Source: Fibrobacterota bacterium (GTDB taxonomy: Bacteria; Fibrobacterota; Chitinivibrionia; Chitinivibrionales; Chitinispirillaceae). Taken from it: a stretch of 64,000 bases of DNA. The notes under the pieces were generated by a model. It did not search any database. It had not been told where the DNA came from and saw only the letters and a program-made list of their open reading frames with translations. Location: contig JAEWVR010000020.1 in assembly GCA_023459055.1 (NCBI GenBank), positions 158,646 through 222,645 of the forward strand, given 5' to 3'. Below are positions 63,909-64,000 of this stretch, one piece after another. Both the position numbers and the translations under genes were made by a program. Every line of letters begins with the position of its first letter. Position 1 is the stretch's first letter.

Positions 63909-64000
63909 CGCCCCCTAAATCCCCCGCAGGGGGACTTGAAGAAATAGGCTAAACAAGCTATTCTGCTCTCAAAGTCCCCCTGCGGGGGATTTAGGGGGCG
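63909..64000. repeat. perfect 29-bp inverted-repeat element at window end
   Basis: Arms 63909-63937 and 63972-64000 are exact inverted repeats, each with an internal CCCCCGCAGGGGG hairpin, around 34 bp of unrelated sequence. Same family as 21709-21804 (one mismatch) and 19978-20040. Non-coding; likely a REP/MITE-type element. Confidence 0.95.

Overview
This is a 64-kb chromosomal window from a Gram-negative-type anaerobic bacterium. Lipoproteins, signal-peptide exoproteins, a FISUMP ('Fibrobacter succinogenes major paralogous') domain, InlB-like repeats, a GH8 glycanase with a C-terminal sorting-like module and a cysteine-type formate dehydrogenase together suggest the Fibrobacterota (Fibrobacter/Chitinispirillum relatives). 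The phylum is an inference from protein content; no rRNA gene is present. Base composition is AT-rich with GC-rich palindromic repeats between genes.

Layout. (1) 1-7.5 kb, minus strand: carA-carB-pyrG-purF, a nucleotide-biosynthesis operon with a recognisable promoter and a terminator-like hairpin in its leader. (2) 8-28 kb, plus strand: a molybdenum/formate region. It holds molybdate uptake (modA, a free-standing di-TOBE protein, modB, modC, modD), the NADH/NAD+ sensor Rex, an oxalate/formate-family transporter, a three-gene NAD-linked formate dehydrogenase (NuoE-like, NuoF-like, catalytic FdhA with Cys), a ferritin-like protein, and then cofactor synthesis and insertion (mobB-like, fdhD, a small Cys protein, modE, mobA, moeA, moaA, moaC, MOSC, mogA). 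It ends with an unrecognised 461-aa protein. These genes import molybdate, build bis-MGD cofactor, sulfurate it and insert it into formate dehydrogenase. (3) 28-33 kb: a truncated pRiA4b-like gene, a four-helix-bundle protein, a secreted GH8 enzyme, and glyA behind a probable ZTP riboswitch with an FkbM methyltransferase upstream. (4) 33.4-39.9 kb, minus strand: an accessory locus of a 294-aa Ig-like protein, a 1038-aa unknown protein and two lipoproteins (one with ankyrin repeats), followed by broken copies of the ends of the same genes. It resembles a polymorphic effector/immunity array and is the best candidate for an undescribed system here. (5) 40-45 kb: two large lipoproteins and asd. 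(6) 45-50 kb: flotillin-like floA with two NfeD proteins, then a sigma-70 factor and a membrane-anchored nuclease-fold protein. (7) 51-58 kb: a hydroxyacid dehydrogenase, DAHP synthase, and a large hybrid histidine kinase with a response regulator. (8) 58-64 kb: a divergent class A penicillin-binding protein, a Phd/ParE toxin-antitoxin pair, tmRNA (ssrA) and a pseudopilin-like protein.

Three families of palindromic intergenic repeats are present, including a perfect 29-bp inverted repeat that ends exactly at the window edge. All functions are assigned by reading motifs, without database searches.
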